Assembly (NCBI RefSeq): GCF_024349685.1
Contig: NZ_AP025944.1
Span: forward strand, 3,292,001-3,356,000
Reading direction: 5' to 3'
Length of the DNA: 64,000 nt
Origin: Pseudomonas sp. LRP2-20
Lineage (GTDB): Bacteria > Pseudomonadota > Gammaproteobacteria > Pseudomonadales > Pseudomonadaceae
Each line of letters starts with the position of its first letter. Position 1 is the stretch's first letter. This document shows, one piece after another, positions 53,646 to 63,234 of the stretch. The notes under the pieces were generated by a model, which had not been told where the DNA came from, did not search any database, and worked only from the letters and a program-made list of their open reading frames with translations. The translations under genes and the position numbers were made by a program.

Positions 53646-54865
53646 CCGGCGCAGCTGCCCGACAGGATGATCCGGTAGAACACTCCAGTGCATTGAGCGG
53701 GTTATTGGCCGGCCTTGCTCTGGGGGCCGGAGCGGTGCTGGTCGGGATTGCAGTGGTCGGAACCGGTGGACTGGGTGGTTTGGCAATTGCGGCCATGATC
53801 GGCGCTGGCGCCGCAACAGGCGCTGGGATTGGTCAGTTGCTGGGAAGTCTTTCGCATGCTCAACGCGAGACCGGGTGGATTACCTCAGGCTCTGACAACG
53901 TGCATATCAATGGCAGGCCTGCTGCCAGAGCGCATGTCGATAAAGCGCTGTGCACCGATCATCCCGGCGTGCCGCAAACCCTGGCTCAAGGCAGTCGCAC
54001 GGTTTACATCAACGGACAACCTGCTGCACGCGTTGGGGACAGTACGGTCTGTGACGGGAGAATTAGTGCGGGGTCATCGAACGTGTTTATCGGCGGTGAT
54101 ACCGAGACCACGGATGAGATCGTTCCAGAAGTACCCGGATGGCTTGAGGCGGCGGTATTTGGAGTGGGGGTTGCCAGTGCGGTGGCGTTGGTGGGGCCGG
54201 CAATGACGCTCTGGGGGATGTTTGGGGGTGTGGTTGGCGGCACCGTTGCAGGTGGCTATGGAGTAAAGCTGTATGGTCAGGATTCTGATCAACAAAAACT
54301 TTTGGCGTTTGGCGGAGCAGTGATAGCCGGAAGTTTGGCATCACGTTACCGATTCGGTGAGAACGGAGGTCTTGCTGCCAATTTTGGCAATCTGAAGATA
54401 ACAAGACGTAGCGCAAAAGGCTATGTCGGCATGCTGCGCGGTGAGCTTTACAGGCTACCGGATGTGAAGACCGAGAGATTTCTCTATATCAAACGCCCGA
54501 CCGATCAATTGAAGACCTTGCGGAGGGAGTTTGATAGCAGGGCTAGGTCTCAGTTTCTGAAAGAGTTATCCAGCGATGCGGAGAAGGTCACCCTCCTGAA
54601 AAAGGCAGGATTTAATGATGCGGAAATAAGCAGAATTCAAAGTGGAAGGGTACCTAGCAAAGAGTGGGAGGTTCACCATGTATGGCCTCTGGATGATGGA
54701 GGTACAAATGATTTTAGCAATCTGACACTTATCAAAAGTGAACCATTCCATAAAGTGTTAACGAATCAGCAGAAGGCTTTGACAAAAGGAATGCTGGCTG
54801 GCGATAAGCGCTGGATGGAGTGGCCAGTCATAGACTCGAAAATCTATCCGGGCCCCGGAGAATGA
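53642..54865 (+). CDS. PAAR-domain T6SS effector with HNH nuclease tail
   Basis: 407 residues. Pre-PAAR hydrophobic helices (about 17-70), PAAR domain (about 84-152: NVHINGRPAARA, TVYINGQPAARVGD, SSNVFIGGD), a second hydrophobic region (168-232), and from about 250 a different, AT-richer toxin part. The tail has an HNH nuclease signature: VHHVWPLDDGG with His345-His346, Asn360 and His370 in EPFHKVL. Helices on both sides of PAAR fit the two-segment class of Eag-dependent effectors. It should enter a rival cell and cut its DNA. The stop overlaps the immunity gene start by 4 bp. Confidence 0.9.
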   Translation: MTGAAARQDDPVEHSSALSGLLAGLALGAGAVLVGIAVVGTGGLGGLAIAAMIGAGAATGAGIGQLLGSLSHAQRETGWITSGSDNVHINGRPAARAHVDKALCTDHPGVPQTLAQGSRTVYINGQPAARVGDSTVCDGRISAGSSNVFIGGDTETTDEIVPEVPGWLEAAVFGVGVASAVALVGPAMTLWGMFGGVVGGTVAGGYGVKLYGQDSDQQKLLAFGGAVIAGSLASRYRFGENGGLAANFGNLKITRRSAKGYVGMLRGELYRLPDVKTERFLYIKRPTDQLKTLRREFDSRARSQFLKELSSDAEKVTLLKKAGFNDAEISRIQSGRVPSKEWEVHHVWPLDDGGTNDFSNLTLIKSEPFHKVLTNQQKALTKGMLAGDKRWMEWPVIDSKIYPGPGE

Positions 54866-55335
54866 AATTGAATATTGAGGCTGAAAAGATAATACTAAAA
54901 TTGATCAGTTCACTCTGTCCCGCGGAGATATTTGTGGGGAGGGCTGCCAGTAAGCATGATATTGAACTGCTTGAGCTATCTGTAAGGCGAGAATTTTCTG
55001 CAATTCTCCCGGAGCAGTATATGGATTTTTTGTCCAGGTTTGATGGCGTGGCATCAGGAGGGGTATTTATATATTCAAGTCGGCCGCATAAGTATCCTGA
55101 CAGTGATGGCTTTAGTCATGACTTTTTAGAATTAAACCAAATTGCGAGGGAGGTAGAGTTTATGAGGAATTTTTTAGTGTTTGGGGAAAGCGATCAAGAC
55201 GAGTATGTGCTGGACTTGCTGAGCGGAAGATACCAAGTGAGGGATAAACAAGCTTTTGATAATATTTTTGAGGAATTCGAATGTTTCGACGATATTTTAG
55301 GCTTTATGGTGAATCTAATCATGCAGCGCACTTGA
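54862..55335 (+). CDS. SMI1/KNR4-type immunity protein
   Basis: 157 residues, acidic, low GC. SMI1/KNR4-like pattern: EFSAILPEQYMDFLSRFDGVASGGVFIYSS at the N-terminal third, then FLELNQIAREVEFMRNFLVFGESDQDEYVLDL. These proteins neutralise nuclease toxins, and the ATG overlaps the effector TGA, so it is the cognate antidote. The start at 54862 is chosen for the ATGA overlap and the CCCGGAG just before it. Its TGA is in frame with the downstream immunity remnant. Confidence 0.85.
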   Translation: MKLNIEAEKIILKLISSLCPAEIFVGRAASKHDIELLELSVRREFSAILPEQYMDFLSRFDGVASGGVFIYSSRPHKYPDSDGFSHDFLELNQIAREVEFMRNFLVFGESDQDEYVLDLLSGRYQVRDKQAFDNIFEEFECFDDILGFMVNLIMQRT

Positions 55336-55380
55336 GAGGCTGATAAATTTAGCGCTCTGTACTATTACATTGAGCCGGAG

Positions 55381-55776
55381 GTGGCAGGAGGGCTGGGTGG
55401 CGGGACAGTTCTGGATGCCTCTATACATCCTCCTGTTGTTCACTCTTTGGAATTTCAGTTTGATGGTTGGCTTGGCGATCAGCTTCTTGAGTCTTTTCCT
55501 TGCTTTATTGTTGCTGAAGTCGTATCGATCGCAATAAAAGAGGCTGGCCTCTCGGGGGTCGGCTTTGGTCCTGTTGGTGTTAAAAAATCCGAAATCTTTG
55601 ATGCGTTCAACCCCGGTGTGATGCTTCCGGAGTTTGTATGGTTGAAGGTTTTCGGCGTAGCGGGTGTCTCTGATTTCGGTCTGGCTCAGGATCATCGTCT
55701 GGTTATTTCGGAAGCGGTATATAAACTTCTCAAGAGGTTTGGTCTGGAAAATGCGGAAGTTCGGGAGTGTAGCTAG
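55381..55776 (+). pseudogene. decayed second immunity gene lacking its start
   Basis: Reading from GTG 55381 gives 131 residues (VAGGLGGGTVLDASIHPPVV, FQFDGWLGDQLLESFPCFIV, FGVAGVSDFGLAQDHRLVISE) that look like an immunity protein of polymorphic toxins. The same frame is open back to the preceding immunity gene's TGA and reads EADKFSALYYYIEPE, which looks like the true N-terminus with its ATG replaced by GAG. No ribosome binding site precedes the GTG (GGAG touches it). So it is probably an older, promoter- and start-less immunity gene left when a new toxin-immunity pair was recombined in. Family name from memory only. Confidence 0.5.
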
Positions 55777-55875
55777 AGGCGTTGGCTTTTGTTGAGGTGG
55801 TTTTGATTGCATGAGAAAGCGGGTTAAGGAACGGATTGTGATCTGGCTCTCACTCTGCCCCCGTTGCAGTGCTTG

Positions 55876-55884
55876 CTCTGATGT
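55876..55884. repeat. left 9-bp target duplication of the IS
   Basis: CTCTGATGT, repeated exactly at 57246-57254 on the other side of the IS. Confidence 0.85.
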
Positions 55885-57245
55885 GAGGGTGTCAGAAATT
55901 TTGTGTTCGGGCATAACATGAGTAAGAGGTGCATGTATGCCAACCAAAAAGAAACCCTTGCGTAACCTGCCCAAAATCCCCAAAGAGCTGCTGGAGCAGT
56001 TCGGTGAGGGCCTGATGACCGCAGAGGCTATCGAGGATGCCTCTGCGGCGTTCAAGAAGGCCTTGATCGAACGCGCTCTGCATGCCGAACTTGGCGACCA
56101 CCTGGGTTATCCGCCGGGCGCGCAGCGCCCAGAGGATGAAACCAACCAACGTAACGGCAAGAGTGGGAAGACGGTTTTGACCGGTGATGGCCCGCTGCGT
56201 CTGGAAATTCCTCGCGACCGAGACGGCAGTTTTGCGCCCATTCTCATCCCCAAGCACGAGCGGCGGTACACCGGTTTCGATGACAAGATCATCGCCATGT
56301 ACGCTCGTGGAATGACGGTCAGAGAGATCCGGGCCTTTCTGTCCGAGCAGTATGGAACCGACGTTTCGCCTGATTTCATCAGCTCTGTAACTGACGAGGT
56401 CATGGAAGAGATTGGTGCTTGGCAACAGCGGCCACTGGAGCCGATGTACCCGGTCATTTTCTTCGATGCGCTGCGGGTGAAGATCCGCGAAGAAGGCTTG
56501 GTGCGTAACAAGGCCATCTACCTGGCACTGGGTGTTCTACCCGACGGGACCCGCGATATCTTGGGTATCTGGATCGAGAACACCGAGGGTGCAAAGTTCT
56601 GGATGAAGGTCTTTAACGATCTCAAGACACGTGGTGTCGAAGATGTGCTGATTGCCGTGACCGATGGCCTCAAAGGCATGCCAGAGGCTCTCAGCGCCGT
56701 GTTCCCAGAGACGACGCTGCAGACGTGCATCGTGCACCTGATCCGCAACAGCCTGGACTACGCAGCCTGGGACAAGCGCCGGGCACTGGCCAAGGCGCTG
56801 AAGCCGATCTACCAGGCCATCAATGCAGAAGCGGCTGAGCAGGCACTCGATGAGTTTGAAAACGGGCCTTGGGGCAAGCAGTATCCAACGGTCGTTGCGG
56901 CCTGGAGACGCGCCTGGGATCGAGTGATTCCGTTCTTTGTCTTCCCGCCAGCCATCCGGAAAGTGATCTACACCACCAACGCCATCGAGAGTATCAATGC
57001 CCAGCTGCGCAAGATCATCAAGACCCGAGGCCATTTCCCGAACGATGACGCAGCTACCAAGCTGATCTGGTTGGGGCTGCGAAACATCACGGCGAACTGG
57101 GGCTCAGCGGCGCATGATTGGAAAAGTGCGATGAATCAATTCGCGATTTTGTACGGAAATCGGTTCATCAGGCCAACCTGGTGAAAATCAGGGCCTGCCT
57201 GACGGCAGGCCGTTACCGGCCCGAACACAAAAAATCTGACACTTC
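55885..57245 (+). mobile_element. IS256-family insertion sequence, complete
   Basis: 1361 bp bounded by terminal inverted repeats: left GAGGGTGTCAGAAATTTTGT and right (reverse complement) GAAGTGTCAGATTTTTTGTG, continuing to the shared gttcgggc. A 9-bp duplication (CTCTGATGT) flanks both ends, so it transposed here as a unit. One transposase gene fills it. An almost identical copy in opposite orientation begins at 63235. Confidence 0.9.
55937..57184 (+). CDS. IS256-family (mutator-type) transposase
   Basis: 415 residues. Mutator-type DDE transposase: catalytic Asp in IFFDALRVKI, Asp in VTDGLKGMPEA and Glu in TTNAIESINAQLRK, with IRNSLDYA and FFVFPPAIRK between. Full family length, no frameshift, so probably active. 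ATG preceded by AAGAGG. Confidence 0.95.
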   Translation: MPTKKKPLRNLPKIPKELLEQFGEGLMTAEAIEDASAAFKKALIERALHAELGDHLGYPPGAQRPEDETNQRNGKSGKTVLTGDGPLRLEIPRDRDGSFAPILIPKHERRYTGFDDKIIAMYARGMTVREIRAFLSEQYGTDVSPDFISSVTDEVMEEIGAWQQRPLEPMYPVIFFDALRVKIREEGLVRNKAIYLALGVLPDGTRDILGIWIENTEGAKFWMKVFNDLKTRGVEDVLIAVTDGLKGMPEALSAVFPETTLQTCIVHLIRNSLDYAAWDKRRALAKALKPIYQAINAEAAEQALDEFENGPWGKQYPTVVAAWRRAWDRVIPFFVFPPAIRKVIYTTNAIESINAQLRKIIKTRGHFPNDDAATKLIWLGLRNITANWGSAAHDWKSAMNQFAILYGNRFIRPTW

Positions 57246-57254
57246 CTCTGATGT
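57246..57254. repeat. right 9-bp target duplication of the IS
   Basis: CTCTGATGT, identical to the left copy at 55876. Confidence 0.85.
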
Positions 57255-57398
57255 CAACCGTGAACTACCCTCCGAGCCTGCCATGTTCATGGCCATTCGC
57301 TAGAGTACGGTTTACTAACCATGAACTCTCCAATATCTTGAGCCGACTGCAGTTGTTCGCTAGATACTGCACCTCCTTGCCCAGCACGCTCTGCGCGC

Positions 57399-58691
57399 TC
57401 AACGATAACCTTGCTCAACCAGCCATCGCCGCAGCATCATCTGATGCTCCACCGGCTTCCCATCCAATTCGGCATCAAGCGCTCCACCTGCAAGCAATCT
57501 GAGCACCACCGGTGCCAACTCGATCCCCTGCAAATGCCACACGCCCAACGGCTGATCCGCCGTCACCACCACCTCGGCCTCGTCCACCAACCCCTCACGC
57601 AACACCGGCCGCCGCGCCACCCGCACCGCCGTCCAGTCCGCCGCCAGATGCAACGGCTGCGCATCCGGCCAAACCCGACGGCGTTCCCAGAATGGCTGCC
57701 CTGCGCGTTCAAGCTCCTGCCCGTAGAAGTCCCGCCCGATACGGGCAAAGCGCAAAAACAGCTGCTCTATCCGCTGCTGATGGAACTGCCTGGCCAGTGC
57801 CGCGCGCTCAGGCCGGCGCAGCAAGGTGTTGATCACCACCGGTGCCTGCAACGCCGAGGACAGCGACTGGAAAATCCCGTTCCCCGACAATGGGTCAACC
57901 GCCATCGCCGCATCGCCCACCCGCAGCCAGTCATCCCCGACACAGTCGCCCGCGAGGATTGCCGTGCTGCTGCGGGCATGCACCTGAGCAGGTTCCAGCG
58001 CACGGGCATCGAACAACTCGGCCACCAGCGCCGACGCACGCCGGCGTGCGGCGCAATATTCCGGCAACGCCGCCTTGCCCGGCAGCCCCTCGGCGTCCAG
58101 CGTGACCTGCCAGTAGCAACGGCCATCGGCCAGCCTGGCCATCCACGCCCAGCCATCGTCCAGGCTTTCCACCGCCGACGCCGGCTCGCCAGGTGCTGAC
58201 TGCCAGAGGTTGAGCAGGCTGACCGTTTCCGGGCCACGCAAGCGGTCGGCCGCCAGCGGCGCCTGGCGACCGCGCGCTTCGACCAGGAAGTCGCCCTGCA
58301 GAAGCTGCCCGTCATCCAGGCGTACCTGGTAGCCCTCGGCGCGGGAAACGTCGCGTACACGCCCTTCCACCAGCGTCACCCCTGCCCGCGTCAGGTCATC
58401 GCGCAAGGCGCGGTCGAAACGCTGGCGATCGAGCAGAAACTCCTGATTCAGTTGCAGGTGCTGGCCATTCCAGCGCACCTGGCGCGTCGCCGGCACCGCC
58501 GCCTCGGCCAGGGCGCCACCCAGGCCGGCATGGCGCAGCCCTTCCAGCACCCGTTGCGAAACCCCTTCCACAGCGGCAAACCGTCGCCAATCGGAGACGA
58601 CGGTGACCGGGTAACCCAGCCGGCACAGGCCCAGCGCAGTGGCAGCACCCGCTGGCCCGGCGCCCAGTACCAGAATGCGAGGTTCAGGCAT
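57399..58691 (-). CDS. qhpG: FAD-dependent monooxygenase of the qhp system
   Basis: 430 residues of the flavin monooxygenase (tryptophan-halogenase-like) fold. ILVLGAGPAGAATAL is the FAD-binding GxGxxG (10-15), DWLRVGDAAMAVDPLSGNGIFQS the second FAD motif with GDAA and DP. In QHNDH biogenesis QhpG hydroxylates the tryptophan that becomes the quinone in QhpC. The start at 58691 overlaps the qhpE stop (ATGCCTGA). It is the last gene of the minus-strand regulator-qhpF-qhpE-qhpG unit. Function is by family and context. Confidence 0.88.
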   Translation of the reverse strand: MPEPRILVLGAGPAGAATALGLCRLGYPVTVVSDWRRFAAVEGVSQRVLEGLRHAGLGGALAEAAVPATRQVRWNGQHLQLNQEFLLDRQRFDRALRDDLTRAGVTLVEGRVRDVSRAEGYQVRLDDGQLLQGDFLVEARGRQAPLAADRLRGPETVSLLNLWQSAPGEPASAVESLDDGWAWMARLADGRCYWQVTLDAEGLPGKAALPEYCAARRRASALVAELFDARALEPAQVHARSSTAILAGDCVGDDWLRVGDAAMAVDPLSGNGIFQSLSSALQAPVVINTLLRRPERAALARQFHQQRIEQLFLRFARIGRDFYGQELERAGQPFWERRRVWPDAQPLHLAADWTAVRVARRPVLREGLVDEAEVVVTADQPLGVWHLQGIELAPVVLRLLAGGALDAELDGKPVEHQMMLRRWLVEQGYR

Positions 58692-59355
58692 CTGCCGCAC
58701 CTCGGCGCTCCGGGCCGCTGAACGCAGCATTGGCCTGCAGCCAGGCATAGACCTGTTGCCGGTCCAGGCCAGGCTGCTGCTGCAACAGCGTCGCAATCCG
58801 CCCGCTCACCGCCGCACAGCCAAGACTCGCTCCGGCCCGGCCGCGCTCGCCGACATGGCCACCGAAGTCGGCCTGGGCACTGCCGAGCCACGACCATTGC
58901 CCTGGCGCGCAACGGGCATCGCCGGTGATGCGGATGACCCCCGGATACGCAGCCGGGTACACCGCACTGCCCTGCGCCGGGCTGGACGCGCACAGCAGCA
59001 CCCCGGCCTGCTGCACCTCGGCACAGGCCTGGCGCAACACGGCCCGGTCCTGCTGCAAGCCAAGGCTGAGATTGATCATCGTCACACCCTGCTCAGCCAG
59101 CCAGAACAACCCGGCGGCAACCTGCAAGGCGCTGGTGCTGCCTTGTTCGGTGAATACCTGGGCCAGCAACAGCGGCAGTTCGCCCGCCTCGGCTTGCAAG
59201 CTGGCCAACACAGCGCTGCCATGGCCAAGCCGGTCAGGTTGCAGCTCACCCTCGCACAGCACACCCTCGTCCAGCCAGAAGCTTCGCGCTGCGACCAATG
59301 CCTGCGAAGGCGCACAACCACTGTCGATCACCCCGACCCGGAACTCAGCGACCAT
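58684..59355 (-). CDS. qhpE: subtilisin-like leader peptidase of the gamma subunit
   Basis: 223 residues, shorter than secreted subtilases and without signal or pro-peptide, so cytoplasmic. The S8 triad is complete: Asp11 in VGVIDSG, His45 in GHGSAV and Ser177 in GASLGCA. It removes the 28-residue leader of QhpC after thioether formation. It overlaps the ABC transporter stop by 11 bp and qhpG by 8 bp. Confidence 0.92.
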   Translation of the reverse strand: MVAEFRVGVIDSGCAPSQALVAARSFWLDEGVLCEGELQPDRLGHGSAVLASLQAEAGELPLLLAQVFTEQGSTSALQVAAGLFWLAEQGVTMINLSLGLQQDRAVLRQACAEVQQAGVLLCASSPAQGSAVYPAAYPGVIRITGDARCAPGQWSWLGSAQADFGGHVGERGRAGASLGCAAVSGRIATLLQQQPGLDRQQVYAWLQANAAFSGPERRGAADA

Positions 59356-61078
59356 GCTTGATCACCTCCTGGGGCAGAACGCGCAGTTGCCCACCTTGCA
59401 GATGCAGGTGCAGGTCGGCATCGGCCAGGGTCGATGCACGGTGGCTGATCAAGATCCGCGTGCGCCCGGCGAACAATTCGTCGATGGCGGCGATCACTTC
59501 GCGTTCGGTGGCTTCGTCCACCGCCGAGGTCGCCTCGTCGAGCACCAGGATCGAAGGCGCCTGCAGCACCGCCCGGGCGATGGCGATGCGCTGTTTCTGC
59601 CCGCCGGAAAGCTGCTGGCCGCGCTCGCCAAGCAGCCCGTCCAGGCCCAGCGGCAAGCTCTCGACCAGGCTGTCGAGGTGAGCCAGTCGAACCACCCGTT
59701 CCAGCTCCTCACGGCTGGCCTGTGGTGCGCCATAGGCAAGGTTCTGCGCCAGGGTGCCGCGGAACAGCACGATGTCCTGGCTGACCACCGCGATGCGCTG
59801 GCGCACGGCGGCCAGATCAAGCTCGCGCAGGTCGGCGCCATCAAGCAGGATGCGCCCGGCATCCGGGTCGTAGAAGCGCTGCAGCAGGTCGATCAGGGTC
59901 GATTTGCCGACGCCGGAGGCGCCGCTGATGGCGACTTTCAGGCCACCGGCGATGCAGGCGTCGACCTGCGCCAGTACCGCACCCTGGCGCCCGTCATGGG
60001 CAAAGCTCACGCCTTCCAGGCGCAACTCGCCCGGTCCTTGCGGCATGGGCCTGGGCGATTCAGCCTCGCGCACTGCCACGGTTTCCTGCTTGAGCTCCAT
60101 CACCCGGCCCAGGCTCACCGCCATGCGCTGCACCGCCACGTACAGGCCCAAGAGGCTTTGCACCGGGCCGACCGCCATGCCCATGTAGGTTGAAAACGCG
60201 ATCAGCGCGCCAAGCTGCCAGGTGCCCTGGATCACCCACCAGCCGCCGACCAGGAACGCGCAGGCGCGGCACCAGGAGGTCAAAGTGCCGGGGATCGCCT
60301 GGGTGAAGAACTCGGTCACCTGCACCTTGAGCAGCTGGCGCATGTAGCCCTGCCCCAGCTGGTCCAGGCGCCCGGCTTCACGGTTCTGCTGGCCGGCGGC
60401 CTGGATGAACTTCATGGCCGGCAAAGTCTCGACCAGGAACGACGACACGTCGGCCGAACGCTCGCGCAGGTTGCGTACCTCGCGCTCGACCTTGCGCCGC
60501 ATCCAGCGCAGCCACAGCACTTCGATGGGGATCAACAGTGCCAGCAGCAACGACAATTGCCAGGACAGCATCAGCATCAGCGCCACCGCGCCGACCAGGC
60601 CAATCACCGCCGAAACCGCCGAAAACAGCGAGTCCACGGCAAAACGCTGGATCTCGGCAACATCGCCGTCGAGCCGCGAGAGGATGTCGCCGGTACGCCG
60701 ACGCCCGTAGAAGGTCGGCGACAGCTGCTGCAGATGGCGGTACAGGTCATCGCGCAGGGCAAACAGAATGCGCCCCGACAGGCGCGTGTGCAGGTAGCGG
60801 TTGACGCCCGCCAGCACGGTGCCCAGCAGGCCGGCGCCGATCATGATCGCCGCCATGTGCCAGAGGGTCTGGTAATCCTTGGCCAGCAGGCCCTCGTCGA
60901 TCAGCGTCTTGACCAGCCAGGGCTGTACCAGGGCCAGCAGCGAAGCGCCGAAGGACAAGCCCAGCAGCACGCCGATGGCCCGTTGATGGGGGCGGACGAA
61001 ACCATACAGCCAGGCCAGGGCCTGGCGCATGAGCAGAGGGTTGCTGGATTCCACCAGCCTGGCGAACAGGTTACCCAT
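59345..61078 (-). CDS. qhpF: ABC exporter of the gamma subunit
   Basis: 577 residues: six-helix exporter domain (about 15-310) fused to one ATPase domain with GASGVGKST (Walker A), LSGGQKQRIAIARAVL (signature) and ILVLDEATS (Walker B). No N-terminal peptidase domain, consistent with the separate protease QhpE doing the cleavage. It moves matured QhpC, which has no signal peptide, into the periplasm. The ATG at 61078 lies one base from the regulator stop; a longer extension is the regulator's own sequence. Confidence 0.9.
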   Translation of the reverse strand: MGNLFARLVESSNPLLMRQALAWLYGFVRPHQRAIGVLLGLSFGASLLALVQPWLVKTLIDEGLLAKDYQTLWHMAAIMIGAGLLGTVLAGVNRYLHTRLSGRILFALRDDLYRHLQQLSPTFYGRRRTGDILSRLDGDVAEIQRFAVDSLFSAVSAVIGLVGAVALMLMLSWQLSLLLALLIPIEVLWLRWMRRKVEREVRNLRERSADVSSFLVETLPAMKFIQAAGQQNREAGRLDQLGQGYMRQLLKVQVTEFFTQAIPGTLTSWCRACAFLVGGWWVIQGTWQLGALIAFSTYMGMAVGPVQSLLGLYVAVQRMAVSLGRVMELKQETVAVREAESPRPMPQGPGELRLEGVSFAHDGRQGAVLAQVDACIAGGLKVAISGASGVGKSTLIDLLQRFYDPDAGRILLDGADLRELDLAAVRQRIAVVSQDIVLFRGTLAQNLAYGAPQASREELERVVRLAHLDSLVESLPLGLDGLLGERGQQLSGGQKQRIAIARAVLQAPSILVLDEATSAVDEATEREVIAAIDELFAGRTRILISHRASTLADADLHLHLQGGQLRVLPQEVIKHGR

Positions 61079-61079
61079 G

Positions 61080-62993
61080 TCAGCCGCGCAACTGCTTGAG
61101 CTTGCGGTACAGCGTTGCCCGGCTGATACCCAGCGCTTCAGCGGCAGCCGAAACATTGCCCTGATGGCGAGCCAGGGCGCCACGAATCAATTCCAGTTCG
61201 TTGTCCTTGAGGCTGCCGGAAGGCGTCGTGCCGCTGGCCAGTTCTTCCAGCAGGCAATCGGTCAGGTGGTCGAGGGTCAGCACCTGCTCACCGTCCTCGC
61301 GCATGGCCAGTGCGGTGCGCACGACCATTTCCAGCTGGCGGATGTTGCCCGGCCAGTCGAAGCCTTCGAGCAACGCCGCCAGGGCCGGGTCGAGGCTCAC
61401 GCCCTTGGCGCCGGACTTGTCCAGCAACCCCTCGATGATGCTCGCCAGGTCATCGCGCTCGCGCAGCGCCGGCAGGCGCAGAGACACGCCGTTGACCCGG
61501 TAGTACAGGTCTTCGCGAAAATGCTGCTCCTGCACGAGGCGCTTGAGGTCGCGGTGGGTGGCGCAGATCAGCGCCACGTCAATGTCCTGCTCGTCGCCCG
61601 CGCCCAGCGGCGCCACCCGGCGCTCCTGCAGCACGCGCAACAGCCGGGCTTGCAGGGCCAGCGGCATGTCACCGATCTCGTCGAGGAACAGCGTGCCACC
61701 CTGGGCCTGCATCAGCCGCCCGACCATGCCGCCGCGGCGCGAGCCGGTGAAGGCACCCTCGCGGTAGCCGAACAGTTCGGACTCGATCAGCCCCTCGGGA
61801 ATCGCCGCGCAGTTGACCGCAACGAACGGTTTGTCGGCACGCGGGCTGGCCTGGTGCAGGGCACGGGCCACCACTTCCTTGCCGGTGCCGGTCTCGCCCA
61901 GCAGCAACACTGGCAAGCCATTGCCCAGGCCCTGGCGGGCCATGCGCAGGTTGCGCGCCAGCCGCGCATCACCGCCGGCCAGGGCATCCAGCGCGGGGGA
62001 TTTGTTGGGCGCTGCCGGTCTGGCCTGCGCTGCGCCGCCATTGAGCGGGCTGTGCCGTGGCAACTGCAGTGCACGGAAGAAGAATTCGCCCTTGGCCGTC
62101 TGCACGGTGCTCACACCCCCCTGCCACAGGCGGGCGATGAAGGCGGGTGAACGCTCACCCAACAGGTCGCTGCTGCGGCGCCCGATCAGGCCCTGGCGTG
62201 GCACCTGCAGCAATTGGCAGGCGTTGTCGTTGGCGGCCAGCACCTCGCCGTCCAGGCTCAGGGCCAGCAGGCCGTGCCAGGCACTGTTGAGGTATTGCGG
62301 GCGGCTGTGGAAGGCCAGCACCAGTTGCTCAGGGTGGCACAGGCCGAACATGCGGCTTTCGATATTGCCAGCCGCCAGCATAAGCATGGTCAGGCTGTCC
62401 TGGGGCTGGGCCATGACCCCTTCGCGGGTGATGTCGAGCACGCCGATCACTTCGCCGCGCGGGTCGCGCAGCGGTACCGAAGTACAAGAGAACGGGCTGA
62501 GGCGGTCCAGATAATGCTCGCCGCAGTTGATCAGTGTCGGCCGGCCTTCGACCACGGCGGTGCCAATGGCATTGGTGCCACGCAGCGATTCGCTCCAGCA
62601 GCTGCCGGGGTGCAGGTCGCGCAGACCTTCGCGTTCCAGTACGTGCTTCTGCCCTTCGATGGCCAGCACGTTGGCCTGGGCATCGCCGAGGATGATGATG
62701 CCGGCCTTGCCCTGGCGTGAGACCAGGTAGTCCAGCTCTGGGGTGACGGCGTCCACCAGCAGGCGGTTGCGTTCCAGCAGGGTGCGCAGGTCGTGGCCTT
62801 GCTGCAGCCCCAGGCCGACCTGTTCGCCTTGCAGGCAATCCAGGCCATGGCCAAGGCTGCGGCGCCAGGAAGCGTCGATTTCATCGCGCAGCATGCCCAT
62901 CGGCAGCTCGCCTTCGCTGGCCAGACGCAGGCGGGCCTGGCGGGATTCATGCAGCGGGTCTTGGGCGTTTGTTATGGGGAATTGTCGCGCCAT
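61080..62993 (-). CDS. sigma-54-dependent activator (GAF-PAS-AAA-Fis)
   Basis: 637 residues: GAF-like sensor in the first 200, a PAS-like segment ([21 protein letters not shown]), an AAA+ domain with GETGTGKE (Walker A), the sigma-54 contact loop GAFTGS and [21 protein letters not shown] (Walker B region), and a Fis-type helix-turn-helix ([20 protein letters not shown]). AcoR-like. It heads the qhpF-E-G unit and is the natural activator of the two sigma-54 promoters at 48949 and 49313, although now more than 10 kb away because of the insertion. Inducer (an amine or aldehyde) is inferred. Confidence 0.92.
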   Translation of the reverse strand: MARQFPITNAQDPLHESRQARLRLASEGELPMGMLRDEIDASWRRSLGHGLDCLQGEQVGLGLQQGHDLRTLLERNRLLVDAVTPELDYLVSRQGKAGIIILGDAQANVLAIEGQKHVLEREGLRDLHPGSCWSESLRGTNAIGTAVVEGRPTLINCGEHYLDRLSPFSCTSVPLRDPRGEVIGVLDITREGVMAQPQDSLTMLMLAAGNIESRMFGLCHPEQLVLAFHSRPQYLNSAWHGLLALSLDGEVLAANDNACQLLQVPRQGLIGRRSSDLLGERSPAFIARLWQGGVSTVQTAKGEFFFRALQLPRHSPLNGGAAQARPAAPNKSPALDALAGGDARLARNLRMARQGLGNGLPVLLLGETGTGKEVVARALHQASPRADKPFVAVNCAAIPEGLIESELFGYREGAFTGSRRGGMVGRLMQAQGGTLFLDEIGDMPLALQARLLRVLQERRVAPLGAGDEQDIDVALICATHRDLKRLVQEQHFREDLYYRVNGVSLRLPALRERDDLASIIEGLLDKSGAKGVSLDPALAALLEGFDWPGNIRQLEMVVRTALAMREDGEQVLTLDHLTDCLLEELASGTTPSGSLKDNELELIRGALARHQGNVSAAAEALGISRATLYRKLKQLRG

Positions 62994-63110
62994 GGTTTGC
63001 TCCAGCTGTGGCCCTTGGGGTCAGGGCTACGGGCTTGGTATTTTTTTCCGCAGTGTGCGGGAGATTTTGGTGGGCGTCGAGGTGCATGGTTTGGGAGATG
63101 TGTTGCCTGG

Positions 63111-63234
63111 GAGATCGAGCGCCGCCCGCGCGGCGCATCGCGAGCTCTGCTCGCTCCTACGTTTGTTTCGGGCCAGTAATGCCTGTGACGGGCGCGCGCG
63201 ACCGCCTGGTTCGTAGGACGCGATATCGCGCCAG
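63111..63234. repeat. second copy of the long inverted-repeat element, truncated by the IS
   Basis: 63119-63175 matches the 57-bp arm of the element at 25009 with two differences (ctctgc for ctttgc, acgttt for acgctt), and the following 59 bp match the reverse complement of its core. The match stops at 63234, where the IS begins; the other arm would lie beyond the window. Confidence 0.8.

Noticed and set aside
55315..56055. 246-codon minus frame across the immunity remnant and IS left end
   Set aside because: It runs through the IS terminus and the target duplication, so it cannot predate the insertion as a gene, and the plus strand shows immunity-like sequence.
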